DNA of 64,000 nucleotides from assembly GCA_021805205.1 (NCBI GenBank), contig JAJZFV010000002.1:310001-374000 (forward strand), written 5' to 3'. The position numbers and the translations under genes were made by a program. The first letter of the stretch is position 1, and each line of letters begins with the position of its first letter. The DNA comes from Actinomycetes bacterium. Lineage in GTDB: Bacteria > Actinomycetota > Acidimicrobiia > Acidimicrobiales > Acidimicrobiaceae. This document shows, in pieces, positions 16,719 to 24,887 of this stretch. Below the pieces are notes generated by a model, which saw only the letters and a program-made list of their open reading frames with translations, made no database searches and was not told where the DNA came from.

Positions 16719-17002
16719 AACTGTTGCGTTTCTCAAAGTTCCCTTTGTCTGAAGTAAGGATTTCAGTGAAGAAGATACTCGTGGGTGGTATACGGATCTA
16801 TCAAAAGGTTCGTTTCGGAAGACCCTCAGTTTGTAGGTACTTTCCGTCGTGCTCCGAGTACGGCGTTGAGGCAATTGAAGTGCACGGTCCATTAAAGGGA
16901 TCATGGCTTACGATACGCCGCATTGGGCGGTGCAATCCATTTGGTGGTTCAGGTTACGATCCGGTTCCTGAGCTAGATGACACAAAGGCTAACTCTAAAT
17001 GA
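16715..17002 (+). CDS. yidD: Membrane protein insertion efficiency factor YidD
   Basis: A 95-residue member of the YidD family, a small membrane-associated protein that aids YidC-dependent insertion. The signature [30 protein letters not shown], with the conserved cysteines and the motif [10 protein letters not shown], is followed by [18 protein letters not shown]; all are canonical. It starts at TTG 16715, overlapping the rnpA stop by four bases, and its stop overlaps the yidC ATG by four bases. The chain of overlaps indicates one translationally coupled operon. Confidence 0.95.
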   Translation: MKLLRFSKFPLSEVRISVKKILVGGIRIYQKVRFGRPSVCRYFPSCSEYGVEAIEVHGPLKGSWLTIRRIGRCNPFGGSGYDPVPELDDTKANSK

Positions 17003-17970
17003 CGATCATTGGCGATATTTTCAAGCCACTCTTTTATCTTATTGCGGGCCTTATCGCATTCTTCTACGGCTTGGTTCATAACTACGCAATCGCTATAGCC
17101 TTACTGACGATCACAGTTATGGCCTTCCTTTGGCCGCTAACTGCGCTTTCAACCCGACGAATGATTGCGATGCAAAAGATTCAGCCGGATTTGAAGGAAA
17201 TTCAAACCAAATACAAGTCCGATAGGGTTCGGATGAGTGAAGAGATGAATCGTCTTTTTAAGGAGAATAAGGTAAGCCCAGTAAGTGGCTGCCTACCTAT
17301 GCTCCTTCAGTTTCCAGTTCTGTTCGTTATGTACGACGTAATTCGTGGTCTTACTAACCGAACAGCCGCTGGAATCGCCGCTCCTAAATACGTGGGTCAC
17401 ACCACTTCTCTCTATAAGGACCTTATCAAATCGAATGGTGTCATGCACTCATTGGGGATTGATTTAGGAATGGCTGCGACACACGTAAAGGGATTTGCGA
17501 ATGCACTGCCCTATTACGTTGTCGTTCTACTTGCTATTGGCTTAGTCTTTCTATCCACCTACCAGATATATTCGAAGAATCCACAGGCTGCGAGTGCAAA
17601 CCCGCAACAGGCTGCGATTATGAAGTACACGCCTCTTATTTATGGTGTTATCTACATTGGAATCCCAGCTGGTGTCAACTTGTACTTTGTAGTATCTTCA
17701 CTTTTCAGGATCGGTCAACAGGAATTTATGTGGCGCCGAGATCCGCTTCTTAGGAGTCACTCCGAAGAGTCGAGGCAAAAGGCAAATGAGATTAAAGAGC
17801 TGAAAGCGTCGGGTAAGTACGTTGCTCCCCCCAAGAAGGGGTTCATGGATCGTGTTCGAGAGGCATCTATGGATCAACAACAACGCAGTAGCTCTTCACC
17901 TCAGAGTAAAGGTGCCCAAGGTGGAAAGCCAAGATCCAATAGCAGCAATAACAAGAAAAAGAAGAAGTAA
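16999..17970 (+). CDS. yidC: Membrane protein insertase YidC
   Basis: The insertase that places proteins into the cytoplasmic membrane, alone or with SecYEG. The 323-residue protein is of the Gram-positive type without the large periplasmic domain. The segment [30 protein letters not shown] and the following [22 protein letters not shown] are the family core, with the hydrophilic-groove arginine among the basic residues near 50. About five hydrophobic segments are visible. The C-terminal tail is long and basic, rich in Q, S, K and N, ending in a run of lysines, which is common in actinobacteria and may contact the ribosome. Confidence 0.97.
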   Translation: MTIIGDIFKPLFYLIAGLIAFFYGLVHNYAIAIALLTITVMAFLWPLTALSTRRMIAMQKIQPDLKEIQTKYKSDRVRMSEEMNRLFKENKVSPVSGCLPMLLQFPVLFVMYDVIRGLTNRTAAGIAAPKYVGHTTSLYKDLIKSNGVMHSLGIDLGMAATHVKGFANALPYYVVVLLAIGLVFLSTYQIYSKNPQAASANPQQAAIMKYTPLIYGVIYIGIPAGVNLYFVVSSLFRIGQQEFMWRRDPLLRSHSEESRQKANEIKELKASGKYVAPPKKGFMDRVREASMDQQQRSSSSPQSKGAQGGKPRSNSSNNKKKKK

Positions 17971-18008
17971 TCGACTTTCTACTTCAATAACGCTGTTAGG
18001 GATAATTT

Positions 18009-18896
18009 ATGGAATGGGTTGAAACTACGGGGCGCACGGTCGAAGAGGCCATAGATAGCGCTCTTGATATGTTGCGCGTTGATAAGTCAGAGATTGAGTT
18101 TGAAGTTGTAGAAGATGCCAAGGTAGGGCTCTTCGGTAAAACCAAGCGTGAAGCCAGGATTAGAGCGAGGGTAAAGCCTTCGGTTCCTCGTTCGAAGGAT
18201 GCGGGTAGAAACCGTAATCGTCGTCGCAAGGAGCAACGTCCGACGGCTCCACGTTCATCGGCGGGAAGTGATTCATCCCTCAACGAATCAAGCGACATTG
18301 TTGAATCTAATAACGAGCGCCAAGACGGTGCTCGAAGAGGGGGTACTCGTATGAGTAAAGATCAGACTTCCTACGAAGCGGTTGAAGAAGAGGATTCCGC
18401 TTCCGTAGTTGAGCAAGCCGGGGCAGCACAGGAATTTTTAGCTGGTCTTATGCGAGAGTTTCAAGTTCCTGGTCAGATTGCGGTTGAGTCGATTGAAGAC
18501 GATACTATCTCGGTACAAATTACGGGTGATGCTAACCTTGGGCTTCTTATTGGTCCTAAGGGTTTGGTTATGACTGCAGTGCAGGATTTGACCCGTGCAG
18601 CGGTTCAGAATCGTTTCAAGCGCGCCAATGCTAGGCTGCATCTAGATATCGATCACTTCCGTGATCGTCGCCGTAGTGCCCTTGAGCGCTTTGCGCGTAG
18701 AGTTGCAGAGGAAGTCCTCGCAACCGGTCAGCAAAAAGCTATGGATCCCATGAGCAGCGCCGACCGTAAGGTTGTACACGATGCTTTGAGTGAATTTGAA
18801 GGAATTGCAACTAGGTCAGAGGGTCGAGAGCCTAAGCGTCGAGTTGTGATAGCAATAGCAGAGGTTGAAGAGAACGTAGTTTCGGAAGTACAGTAA
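18009..18896 (+). CDS. khpB: RNA-binding protein KhpB (Jag), Jag_N-KH-R3H
   Basis: A single-strand RNA-binding protein that in other Gram-positives works with KhpA and influences cell division and wall synthesis. The N-terminal Jag domain is VETTGRTVEEAIDSALDMLRVD...VGLFG (about residues 3-47). A charged, disordered linker follows (50-135). Next is a KH domain around LLIGPKGLVMTAVQDLTRAAVQNR (about 178-201), then an R3H domain with RRSALERFARRVAEEVLATGQQKAMDPMSSADRKVVHDAL. At 295 residues it is longer than many homologues, mostly because of the linker. The place after yidC is conserved across Gram-positives. Confidence 0.94.
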   Translation: MEWVETTGRTVEEAIDSALDMLRVDKSEIEFEVVEDAKVGLFGKTKREARIRARVKPSVPRSKDAGRNRNRRRKEQRPTAPRSSAGSDSSLNESSDIVESNNERQDGARRGGTRMSKDQTSYEAVEEEDSASVVEQAGAAQEFLAGLMREFQVPGQIAVESIEDDTISVQITGDANLGLLIGPKGLVMTAVQDLTRAAVQNRFKRANARLHLDIDHFRDRRRSALERFARRVAEEVLATGQQKAMDPMSSADRKVVHDALSEFEGIATRSEGREPKRRVVIAIAEVEENVVSEVQ

Positions 18897-19529
18897 TTGC
18901 CCTCCTCACCTTTGGATATCAACTCGCTCCTAGCGGAGTGGCATCAGGAGGGTGTGACAATCGGGGGAATCGGTAGTGATTCTCTGCAACGACTATTAGA
19001 GATAGCCTCTAATTACATTAATGTAATTAAAGGCTATTCTTCTTTTAGTCCGCTACGTTTGGCTGATTTTGGCAGTGGAGTAGGTATTCCCGGACTCCTA
19101 ATATCTGCCTTGGAGCCATCGATTGACGTTACGCTGGTGGATGCTATGAAGAAGAGGGTGGACTTAGCATCCAAATACGTCGCTTTGCTTGATTTGAAGA
19201 AGCAGTGTCGAGTAGTGAATTGCAGAGTCGAAGAGCTTGATTGGCGAAAATTTCGTTTCGATGTGGTTGTAGCACGTTGCTTTTCTCGTAGTTCTATCTT
19301 TGCTGAGCTTGCTACTCCCCTATTGGATGAGGGTGGTTTTATGCTTTTGACCTCACCGCACGATGATTTTGAAGTTAGGTGGCCTTCAAGTGGCCTAAAG
19401 AAGCTTGGCTTTGCTCCAGTGGAGTTGATATCCGAGGGAGGCGAAAACTTTGCACTTATAAAAAAGATGGGATCGAATTCGATCCCATCTAGAAGTTATG
19501 CGAAGATAGTAAAGGCTCCGCTTTGGTAA
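18897..19529 (+). CDS. rsmG: 16S rRNA (guanine527-N7)-methyltransferase RsmG (GidB)
   Basis: A SAM-dependent methyltransferase that modifies G527 of 16S rRNA; loss gives low-level streptomycin resistance in many bacteria. The 210-residue protein has the SAM-binding segment LADFGSGVGIPGLLISALEP (about residues 49-68), the acidic strand VTLVDAMKKRVDL and the later RVEELDWRKFRFDVVVARCFS. It starts at TTG 18897, immediately after the khpB stop. The last coding bases (19465-19490) form a perfect palindrome that serves as a terminator for the convergent parAB operon; this palindrome encodes the residues MGSNSIPS. Confidence 0.95.
   Translation: MPSSPLDINSLLAEWHQEGVTIGGIGSDSLQRLLEIASNYINVIKGYSSFSPLRLADFGSGVGIPGLLISALEPSIDVTLVDAMKKRVDLASKYVALLDLKKQCRVVNCRVEELDWRKFRFDVVVARCFSRSSIFAELATPLLDEGGFMLLTSPHDDFEVRWPSSGLKKLGFAPVELISEGGENFALIKKMGSNSIPSRSYAKIVKAPLW
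19459..19490 (-). terminator. Intrinsic terminator of parAB inside the rsmG coding sequence
   Basis: A perfect 26-base palindrome centred on GAATTC (19465-19490) is followed on the minus strand by six T residues and then ATA. It lies 42 bases beyond the parB stop, so it is placed to end parAB transcription. Because rsmG runs through it on the other strand, the hairpin is also codons of RsmG. Confidence 0.8.
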
Positions 19530-19531
19530 TT

Positions 19532-20413
19532 CTATTCCTCGATCATCTGCTCGGTTATTCTTCTTAGATCTTCCAAGTTTTCGAAGGCGATAACTATCTT
19601 TCCAGTAGTTTGTTCGTTCTTCCTAGTTAACTGGATCTCCACCTTTGAATCAAAGTAGTCGTATAGTACCCTTTCTAGTTCAATGATTGCCGGTGGTTTG
19701 AGATTAGTTTTTTTGGCAGTTGTCGGAGACTCCCCTTTTCTTTCAGGTTCTTCCTTCTTCAGCATCTCCTCGAGCCCTCTAACCGAAAGGTCCTGTTCAA
19801 AGACGATTCGCGCGATGGTCTCTTGAGCATTTCGGTCTGATATGGTCATAAGTAGACGCGCATGTCCAGGCGTTATCTTTTTTTCAACCAAAAGTCTTTG
19901 AACTGCGGTAGGAAGGGTTAGTAGCCTTAGCGCGTTTGTTATTACAGCCCTAGATTTGCCTATCCTTTTAGCTAAACTCTCGTGGGTGTAGGAGTATTCT
20001 TCTATTAGGCTTTGGAAAGCCATCGCCTCCTCTACCGGATTTAGATCCTCTCGGTGGAGGTTTTCTACTAAGGCCTGCTCCAGGTTGATTTGAGCACCGC
20101 CGCTTTGGACTATCGCCGGTACTACGTCGAGTCCTACTCGTCGTGCAGCTCTCCATCGCCTTTCACCAGCGATGATGGTATAGTTGCCCTCTTCATCTTC
20201 TTGGACGATGATTGGTTGTATGATGCCCATCGATGATATGGATGCCGCAAGAGATGTCAGAGCTTCCTCGTCAAATGCTTTTCGCGGCTGATTGGGGTTT
20301 GGTTTGATCGAGTTAGTCGGGAGTTCGCGGTACTTATTTTCGGACTCTCGCAGCTCGTTCTGGGGTATTAGAGATCCTAGGCCCCTACCTAGACCGGTTC
20401 TTCGGGTGGTCAA
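19532..20413 (-). CDS. parB: Chromosome-partitioning protein ParB
   Basis: The CTP-dependent clamp that loads at parS and spreads along nearby DNA to segregate the origin. The 293-residue protein has the expected boxes: NPNQPRKAFDEEAL (about 39-52), the CTP-binding AGERRWRAARRVGL (about 82-95) and ENLHREDLNPVEEAMAF. A helix-turn-helix region reads LAKRIGKSRAVITNALRLL. The C-terminal dimerisation domain ends the protein. It starts at TTG 20413, overlapping the parA stop by four bases. A perfect parS lies just upstream of parA. Confidence 0.97.
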   Translation of the reverse strand: MTTRRTGLGRGLGSLIPQNELRESENKYRELPTNSIKPNPNQPRKAFDEEALTSLAASISSMGIIQPIIVQEDEEGNYTIIAGERRWRAARRVGLDVVPAIVQSGGAQINLEQALVENLHREDLNPVEEAMAFQSLIEEYSYTHESLAKRIGKSRAVITNALRLLTLPTAVQRLLVEKKITPGHARLLMTISDRNAQETIARIVFEQDLSVRGLEEMLKKEEPERKGESPTTAKKTNLKPPAIIELERVLYDYFDSKVEIQLTRKNEQTTGKIVIAFENLEDLRRITEQMIEE

Positions 20414-21174
20414 TTTTGTATCTCCTTAGCGAGTTCCCGGTATGCAACTGCTCCTCTTGACAGCGGGTCGAAGACGGTTATGGGTTGACCATATGACGGT
20501 GCTTCTGACAGACGCACGTTCCGTGGTATAAAGGTTCTACATACGAGCTTGGGATAGTGCTCTTTAACGTCGGCTGCTACCTGTTCAGCTAGTTTTGTTC
20601 TGGAATCGTACATTGTTAGAACGATATGTGTAATATTTAGTCGCTCGTTGAGGTTGTTCTTTACTAATTTAACGTTTCGAAAGAGTTGAGTCAAGCCTTC
20701 TAGTGCGTAGTATTCGCACTGGATCGGCACGAGTACCTCGTTGGCTGCCACAAAGGCATTTATTGTGAGTAAGCCTAACGAGGGAGGGCAGTCAATAATT
20801 ACGATGTCGTAGTCGGGCCTTATTTGGTCGACGGCACGTTTTAGCCGTGTCTCTCGGCTTAGGACTGATACTAGTTCTATCTCTGCACCGGCCAAGTCGA
20901 TATTTGATGGTAGTACGAATAGGTTCTTTACCCCGGTTGCTTCGATGGCGTCCTCTATTGCGGTATCATGCAATAGGACATCGTATACCGTAACACCGAT
21001 CGATCGTATATCGATACCTAAGCCAGTGCTTGCATTACCTTGTGGATCTAGGTCGACTACAAGGACGCGGAGGCCCATTTCAGCTAAGGCAGCTGCCAAG
21101 TTTACCGAGGTAGTTGTCTTTCCGACCCCGCCTTTTTGGTTCGCTATGGCTATAACCCGAGTTTCTTCTTCCAT
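20410..21174 (-). CDS. parA: Chromosome-partitioning ATPase ParA (Soj)
   Basis: A Walker-type ATPase that binds DNA non-specifically and moves ParB-parS complexes. The deviant Walker A is KGGVGKTTTSVNLAAALA, beginning at residue 14 and including the signature lysine. The A' and B motifs are VLVVDLDPQGNASTGLG and DIVIIDCPPSLGLLTINA. The 254-residue length suits the chromosomal Soj class without an N-terminal DNA-binding domain. It starts at ATG 21174 and overlaps parB. A parS site 18 bases upstream suggests autoregulation by ParB. Confidence 0.97.
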   Translation of the reverse strand: MEEETRVIAIANQKGGVGKTTTSVNLAAALAEMGLRVLVVDLDPQGNASTGLGIDIRSIGVTVYDVLLHDTAIEDAIEATGVKNLFVLPSNIDLAGAEIELVSVLSRETRLKRAVDQIRPDYDIVIIDCPPSLGLLTINAFVAANEVLVPIQCEYYALEGLTQLFRNVKLVKNNLNERLNITHIVLTMYDSRTKLAEQVAADVKEHYPKLVCRTFIPRNVRLSEAPSYGQPITVFDPLSRGAVAYRELAKEIQN

Positions 21175-21191
21175 ATGCGCCTCTGTATTAT

Positions 21192-21207
21192 TGTTTCACG
21201 TGAAACA
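21192..21207. other. parS: parS centromere site
   Basis: TGTTTCACGTGAAACA is a perfect 16-base palindrome identical to the consensus chromosomal parS. It lies 18 bases upstream of parA and about 6.7 kb from the likely origin, within the zone where parS sites normally cluster. Confidence 0.97.
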
Positions 21208-21284
21208 TTTCGGTCGTGGCTTTTATGGATAGTCTACAGTGATTGTCTCGACTGACAGGGATATTTGGAGTGTTTCAGTATTTT

Positions 21285-22091
21285 TTAGATAGTTGAAAGT
21301 TGATTTATTAACTCTTCGGTATCGTTTCCCAGCTGTTCGAAGTCTATCTCTGAGATCTGTGTCGGAAAAATGGATAAGTCCTCGAATTTCCCGTTACTAG
21401 AGCTGAACCCCTCAGCAATCATTAGTCCCCAGTAAAGTGCATGATTTATTGCGCCGTCTTTATCTGATGGCTCCTCGTGCTGTTTCGATACCGCGTAGCA
21501 GATGGTCTCGGGAAACCCCCATCTTTCAAGAATCATTCGTGACAGGTTTGAGTGGTTTACTGAATAGCGTTCCACTTCAAGTACTTCCTGCGTTGCCCCT
21601 CTTTGGTTTAACGGAAGTGTGCTTACCTCGTGTTTAATGTCTAAATACCCTTGAGTATCGAAGTTATGGATTAGGATCTCGCCGAGGTCGGCAAGGAGGC
21701 CACTCGATAGTCCTGATGATCGATCGATCGATAGTATCTCAGCGGTTTTAGCTGAGATTGCTCCGTTCTCCAAGAAGCGCTTCCACAGGTTTTGTGGTAT
21801 CGATATTGATTGTCGCATCAATGATGTGAAGGCTATTGATCTTATAGCGGTCAATCCAAGGATAGATATGGCGTAGGGGAGGCTGGCAACCTTACCTTTG
21901 AGGCCGTAGTAGCTTGAATTGGCGATTCTCATGACGTTTGCGCTCAGGAGTGGGTCGGATGCTATGATTCTGCTTACATCGCCTGCTCCCATGTCGGGAT
22001 CGTCGATAGCGGTAATGATAGAGTGGGCTACCGACATATTTGAGTTGCTGTTTTTCATCTTGTTTATCGAACTCAGTAGGTCTGGTGCCAA
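21285..22091 (-). CDS. HDOD-domain signalling protein
   Basis: HDOD domains are related to HD phosphohydrolases but usually lack catalytic metal ligands and act in signalling. This 268-residue protein has the HDOD pattern: IIASDPLLSANVMRIANSSYYG followed by SLPYAISILGLTAIRSIAFTSL, and later SRMILERWGFPETICYAVSKQHE. The start is TTG 22091, seven bases after a strong AGGAGGG; a longer frame to 22160 would overlap the preceding gene. It begins two bases after the stop of the diguanylate cyclase gene, so the two are translationally coupled and probably work in one pathway. The output is unknown. Confidence 0.85.
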   Translation of the reverse strand: MAPDLLSSINKMKNSNSNMSVAHSIITAIDDPDMGAGDVSRIIASDPLLSANVMRIANSSYYGLKGKVASLPYAISILGLTAIRSIAFTSLMRQSISIPQNLWKRFLENGAISAKTAEILSIDRSSGLSSGLLADLGEILIHNFDTQGYLDIKHEVSTLPLNQRGATQEVLEVERYSVNHSNLSRMILERWGFPETICYAVSKQHEEPSDKDGAINHALYWGLMIAEGFSSSNGKFEDLSIFPTQISEIDFEQLGNDTEELINQLSTI

Positions 22092-22092
22092 T

Positions 22093-23346
22093 CTAATTCC
22101 CTCCTCTTGTTGCCTTGGTCTCTCGTTTCTCCTGGTACATTGCGCCGTCTGCTTCAGCAATTAGTTCTGCTAGGGATGTTTCGGGCGATGTGACAATGTG
22201 ATATCCAAAGCTAGCGTTAATTTTTATCTGGTGGACGCCGAATGTAATTTCGGTGGTCGTTTGGATTCTTAATTTGTCGGTTATTTCTTGAATTTGTTCC
22301 TTGGAGAGGTTGTGTCCCAGGGCTACAAATTCGTCTCCACCATAGCGATATGTAGTTAATTTTGTTGTCAGCGTCCTAAGGAGGTTGTTGGCAAAGGATA
22401 TTAGAACGCTATCCCCGGCGTTATGACCGTAGGTGTCGTTGACTGTTTTGAACTTATTGAGATCACAAAATATCGCGGCGATGTTTTCTATCTTTTTTTC
22501 TTCTAGTGCATGGTTGAGTTCGTGGAAGTGATGGTTTAGCGATATTCGGTTGGGTAGTGCGGTAAGAGTGTCGTAGAGGGCTGCCATTTCCATCTCTTGT
22601 TCTTTTTGAAGTCTTTCGGTAATATCCTCAGCGGTTGCTGCGAAGCCAAATTTTGAGTCATTTGAGATAATCGGTGAGAGTGTAAATAGTACGTCTTTGG
22701 TTTGATCAGCTAGGGTAGTTATTTTTACTTCAACCGTGGAACTTTGTCCCGATAATGTTTCAAGAATTGCCTTCTCGACACGTTCCCTTTGATGCGGCGG
22801 TATTTGGTCGATCCAGCCGGTTCCAAGGAGTGTCTCCACGGGGCTTTCATATATTTGTGCCATGGCATCGTTTGCAAATTGGATTCTGGCGCCGACTTCG
22901 CTGTAGAAGACACCTATTTTTATCTGATTAGCTAATACCCAAAGACGTTCCCTATAAAGTGCCATTTCGCTTTCGCTTCGATCAAATAACATTGGTGTAA
23001 TTTTGGTTATAGCGATCTGTTCACTAACGGGGGTAGCTTGGACGTGTACTCCGATCTCGCGGCCAGTGTTGTGAAATGCCGTACCCGCGCCCTCGTGTGC
23101 CCTTAGCTTTACCGGTGGTAGTTCGTCTATGACTATTTCTGATATTTCTTGGTCATAAACTTCTTCTATCCCGATAGCCAGTAGGTCTTCTAGTGCGTCG
23201 TTTATCCAGATGATCCTGTTGTTTCTTGTGACTACTAGGGGAGTTGGATCGATCCTGAGATAGGAGATTAGTGCATCGGAGAGAGATTCCCCAATGCCAC
23301 TGCTTTCCATTTCTATAATTGCCTGTGTGCAGTCCTCTTTGTCCAC
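22093..23346 (-). CDS. PAS-PAS-GGDEF diguanylate cyclase
   Basis: A 417-residue soluble sensor enzyme expected to make cyclic di-GMP from two GTP. Two PAS-like domains precede the catalytic domain. The first is near residues 30-115 (PTPLVVTRNNRIIWINDALEDLL). The second is near 140-245, with a PAC-like end ATAEDITERLQKEQ. The GGDEF domain starts at YDTLTALPNRISL and carries DLNKFKTVNDTYGHNAGD and the active-site RYGGDEFV, so it looks active. The usual inhibitory R-x-x-D site just before RYGGDEF is missing (the region reads LTTKLTTY), so product inhibition may be absent. It starts at GTG 23346, with DnaA-box-like sequences about 130 bases upstream. Confidence 0.92.
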   Translation of the reverse strand: MDKEDCTQAIIEMESSGIGESLSDALISYLRIDPTPLVVTRNNRIIWINDALEDLLAIGIEEVYDQEISEIVIDELPPVKLRAHEGAGTAFHNTGREIGVHVQATPVSEQIAITKITPMLFDRSESEMALYRERLWVLANQIKIGVFYSEVGARIQFANDAMAQIYESPVETLLGTGWIDQIPPHQRERVEKAILETLSGQSSTVEVKITTLADQTKDVLFTLSPIISNDSKFGFAATAEDITERLQKEQEMEMAALYDTLTALPNRISLNHHFHELNHALEEKKIENIAAIFCDLNKFKTVNDTYGHNAGDSVLISFANNLLRTLTTKLTTYRYGGDEFVALGHNLSKEQIQEITDKLRIQTTTEITFGVHQIKINASFGYHIVTSPETSLAELIAEADGAMYQEKRETKATRGGN

Positions 23347-23473
23347 GGATATTTTTATCGGAGCGATAGATGGTTTTCTAAAGAAACTATGTCTCGTAGC
23401 ACCAGGTTTTTATGGGTTGATTTGACTAATTTACGAAATGATATTTGGGTAATTCTAAAGGTCAATATGAGAT

Positions 23474-23503
23474 TTACACATATGTGGATAAGTTTGTGTA
23501 TAA
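23474..23503. promoter_or_regulatory. Cluster of DnaA-box-like sequences upstream of the diguanylate cyclase
   Basis: The gap between the cwlM stop and the diguanylate cyclase contains a perfect DnaA box, TGTGGATAA (23483-23491). A one-mismatch copy TGTGTATAA follows at 23495-23503, 12 bases on in the same orientation, and an opposed TTACACATA lies at 23474-23482. Three boxes in 30 bases is unlikely to be chance. They may make the cyclase promoter DnaA-responsive or titrate DnaA near the origin. Confidence 0.55.
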
Positions 23504-23512
23504 GTTACATAT

Positions 23513-24505
23513 CTAGACGAAAGCGCAGCTCAGAGTGGTAGCAATTATCTCTGTAACTGTGGACCAAGGTGTATGTTGAAGTAGAGGTTTAGATATGGAG
23601 AATGATATTGCCGGTGCCTTTGTTAGTTGAAGGATTTGATGTGTAGTTCCTTCTATGGTGACCTCATCATCACTAACTTGTTCGATTAGAGCTTTATGAA
23701 GCGACTGTGCTAACGACTGTCCTATTGGAGAGGTTTGGTGGTAACCCTTGAAGTATTCGATGGAGCTACCGTCCGACCTTGAAATCTCTAGGTGTATGAC
23801 GAGGTCGCATCCCGAACTGTTTATCGCGTGTGCCAGGCGTACGTAGTTATAGTGGGTGAAGCTTGTTACTTTATATCCGCCTTGTCTGAGGCGGACTCGT
23901 ACGTCTTCAACTATGGCGCTGCTCTCGATAGAGCCCGATATCGCGATCTTGCGATTGAGTAGGTCGGTGGCGAACTCAGCTAGGCGCAGTTGTTCCTTGA
24001 AGGCGCTTACGGTCATCTGTGATCGCCCTACGTTGCGATTGAGTTCTACGACAGTTTCCTTTCCGCAAATGCCATCTCCGGCGAGACCGACGTTTAGTTG
24101 GAACTCGGTTACTGCATTTAGGGTTCCGGGGCCAAAGACTCCGTCTACCACGCCAGAGTCGAAGCCGAGCCATGAGAGTCTTCCTTGAAGTTGTGCTACG
24201 TCGTTTCCCCGCATCATAGGAGTTTTGAGATATAGAAGACGGTCTCCTAGGTTCCAATGGGATTCAACTAAAAGGCGCCATGTATTTGAATCGCAAATAC
24301 CGGAGGGGTCAACGCCATTTTTGCGTTGAAATCCACGTAGTTGACTTCGTGTGGACGGACCGAAAACGCCTATCGGATCGACTACTACGAATCCACACTG
24401 AGTAAGTTGTCGCTGAAGGTGAGCGATGGAGTTATGCGTCGACAACGGCGAGATCGGAAGAGATGGATCTGAGTAATCTTGTTCCAACTGTTCCGATCTC
24501 TCCAA
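23513..24505 (-). CDS. cwlM: CwlM-like protein: two peptidoglycan-binding domains and a degenerate amidase domain
   Basis: In mycobacteria, CwlM is a cytoplasmic regulator that, once phosphorylated by PknB, activates MurA. This 330-residue protein has the same order and genomic place. Two peptidoglycan-binding-like repeats come first: about 26-80 with DPIGVFGPSTRSQLRGFQ, and 98-155 with VDGVFGPGTLNAVTEFQ. An amidase_3-like domain follows (about 186-330). Its first zinc-binding strand, normally D-P-G-H-G-G, reads IAISGSIES, so that histidine is lost; a histidine remains in LVIHLEIS (about 238). There is no signal peptide. A catalytic role is therefore unlikely and a regulatory one more probable. 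It starts at TTG 24505. Confidence 0.82.
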   Translation of the reverse strand: MERSEQLEQDYSDPSLPISPLSTHNSIAHLQRQLTQCGFVVVDPIGVFGPSTRSQLRGFQRKNGVDPSGICDSNTWRLLVESHWNLGDRLLYLKTPMMRGNDVAQLQGRLSWLGFDSGVVDGVFGPGTLNAVTEFQLNVGLAGDGICGKETVVELNRNVGRSQMTVSAFKEQLRLAEFATDLLNRKIAISGSIESSAIVEDVRVRLRQGGYKVTSFTHYNYVRLAHAINSSGCDLVIHLEISRSDGSSIEYFKGYHQTSPIGQSLAQSLHKALIEQVSDDEVTIEGTTHQILQLTKAPAISFSISKPLLQHTPWSTVTEIIATTLSCAFV

Positions 24506-24514
24506 TCTTTTTCT

Positions 24515-24826
24515 TTAGAAGTGACTCTCTAGTTCGCGAAGGATTGCGTTTTTCGACTTTGCTCCTACAATTCGAGCTACCGGCTCACCTTTTTTGAAGA
24601 GGATCATCGTAGGAATCGACATTACTTCGAATCTGCGAGCGACATCTAGATTTTCGTCTATGTCTAGCTTACCAACCGTTAGCGCTCCAGCTTTGTCTCG
24701 CTCAATCTCTTCAAGGATCGGGGCCACCAACTTACATGGTCCACACCACTCGGCCCAGAAGTCAACTAGCATCAGGTCGTTATTGATTAGTTCTTCGTTG
24801 AAGGATGAGTCGGTAATCGTCTTCAT
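24515..24826 (-). CDS. trxA: Thioredoxin
   Basis: A 103-residue cytoplasmic thiol-disulfide oxidoreductase with the classic active site WAEWCGPCK (about residues 24-32) and the cis-proline loop FEVMSIPTMILFKKG (about 70-84). It is reduced by the thioredoxin reductase encoded 61 bases upstream on the same strand. ATG 24826 follows GGAGATAAGATCAA. The trxB-trxA-cwlM order is conserved in mycobacteria. Confidence 0.97.
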   Translation of the reverse strand: MKTITDSSFNEELINNDLMLVDFWAEWCGPCKLVAPILEEIERDKAGALTVGKLDIDENLDVARRFEVMSIPTMILFKKGEPVARIVGAKSKNAILRELESHF

Positions 24827-24887
24827 TTGATCTTATCTCCATCTGTTGTTTGCTTGCAGAACACGACTTAGATAGTCGAGTATTCCC

